From: an uncultured Muribaculaceae bacterium
GTDB taxonomy: Bacteria > Bacteroidota > Bacteroidia > Bacteroidales > Muribaculaceae
DNA length: 15,322 nucleotides
Direction of reading: 5' to 3'
NCBI GenBank assembly: GCA_910587545.1
Contig: CAJUMI010000059.1
Location: 1-15,322, forward strand
Shown: positions 15,271-15,322 of the stretch, in pieces
How positions within the stretch are numbered: the first letter of the stretch is position 1
Layout of the letters: the number at the start of each line of letters is the position of its first letter
Made by a program: the position numbers and the translations under genes
Notes under the pieces: model-generated
Seen by the model: the letters and a program-made list of their open reading frames with translations, nothing else
Told to the model about the DNA's origin: nothing
The model's database searches: none

Positions 15271-15322
15271 TACAATGATTCGGTAAAAATTACAGAAGTA
15301 GTTGAAACTTAAGTTAATATAA

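Noticed and set aside
15062..15286. 74-codon plus-strand open frame at the right end
   Set aside because: It is the mirror of the better minus-strand frame, which has a natural stop and coding-like residues.
1..15322. CRISPR arrays, insertion sequences and transposases
   Set aside because: No regularly spaced repeats and no transposase-like protein were seen on either strand.

Overview
The window looks like a chromosomal segment from an order Bacteroidales genome, most like the gut family Muribaculaceae. The reasons are the TAnnTTTG-type -7 promoter elements with weak ribosome binding sites, the secreted multidomain glycosidase with a short conserved C-terminal tail, a large TPR protein paired with an outer-membrane beta-barrel, and a periplasmic LacZ-type beta-galactosidase. 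Most of the window is moderately GC-rich with strong C/G third positions; the last ~1.6 kb (about 13,650 to the end) is clearly more AT-rich and looks like accessory DNA. The family assignment is inference from gene style, not from a search.

Layout. Bases 1-119 hold the 3' part of a tRNA-Asp (anticodon GTC) and its intrinsic terminator. A small membrane protein (199-486) follows, then a 373-base gap with a near-perfect 29-base palindrome of REP type. At 860-4750 is a 1296-residue secreted protein: phosphodiester glycosidase (NAGPA-like) domain, Ig-like segment, propeller-like region, beta-rich C-terminal region and a sorting-tail-like end; it closes with a strong terminator. From a good promoter at ~4941, a two-gene operon follows: a 994-residue exported TPR protein and, coupled through TAATG, a 585-residue outer-membrane beta-barrel protein. 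They probably act together at the outer membrane, but substrate and role cannot be read from sequence.

The minus strand carries the rest. A secreted GH2 beta-galactosidase (9699-12761) converges on the barrel gene with a 13-base overlap. Its upstream region has a 16-base palindrome lying exactly between the proposed -33 and -7 elements, and a second dyad in the leader, which suggests operator control. Upstream of it is a RecA-fold ATPase-like protein (12916-13653) with a degenerate Walker A and a six-unit 9-base repeat encoding an acidic Ser-Asp linker.

The AT-rich end (13,847-15,322, all minus strand) reads as the tail of a polymorphic-toxin-type (RHS-associated) locus: a 70-codon gene broken by one missing base near its start, a 116-residue protein that matches only the end of a toxin-associated C-terminal region, and two tandem, diverged paralogous exported small proteins that are candidate immunity proteins. 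The toxin body is not in the window. The most unusual items are this toxin-tail/immunity remnant, the TPR/barrel pair and the operator-like layout before the beta-galactosidase.
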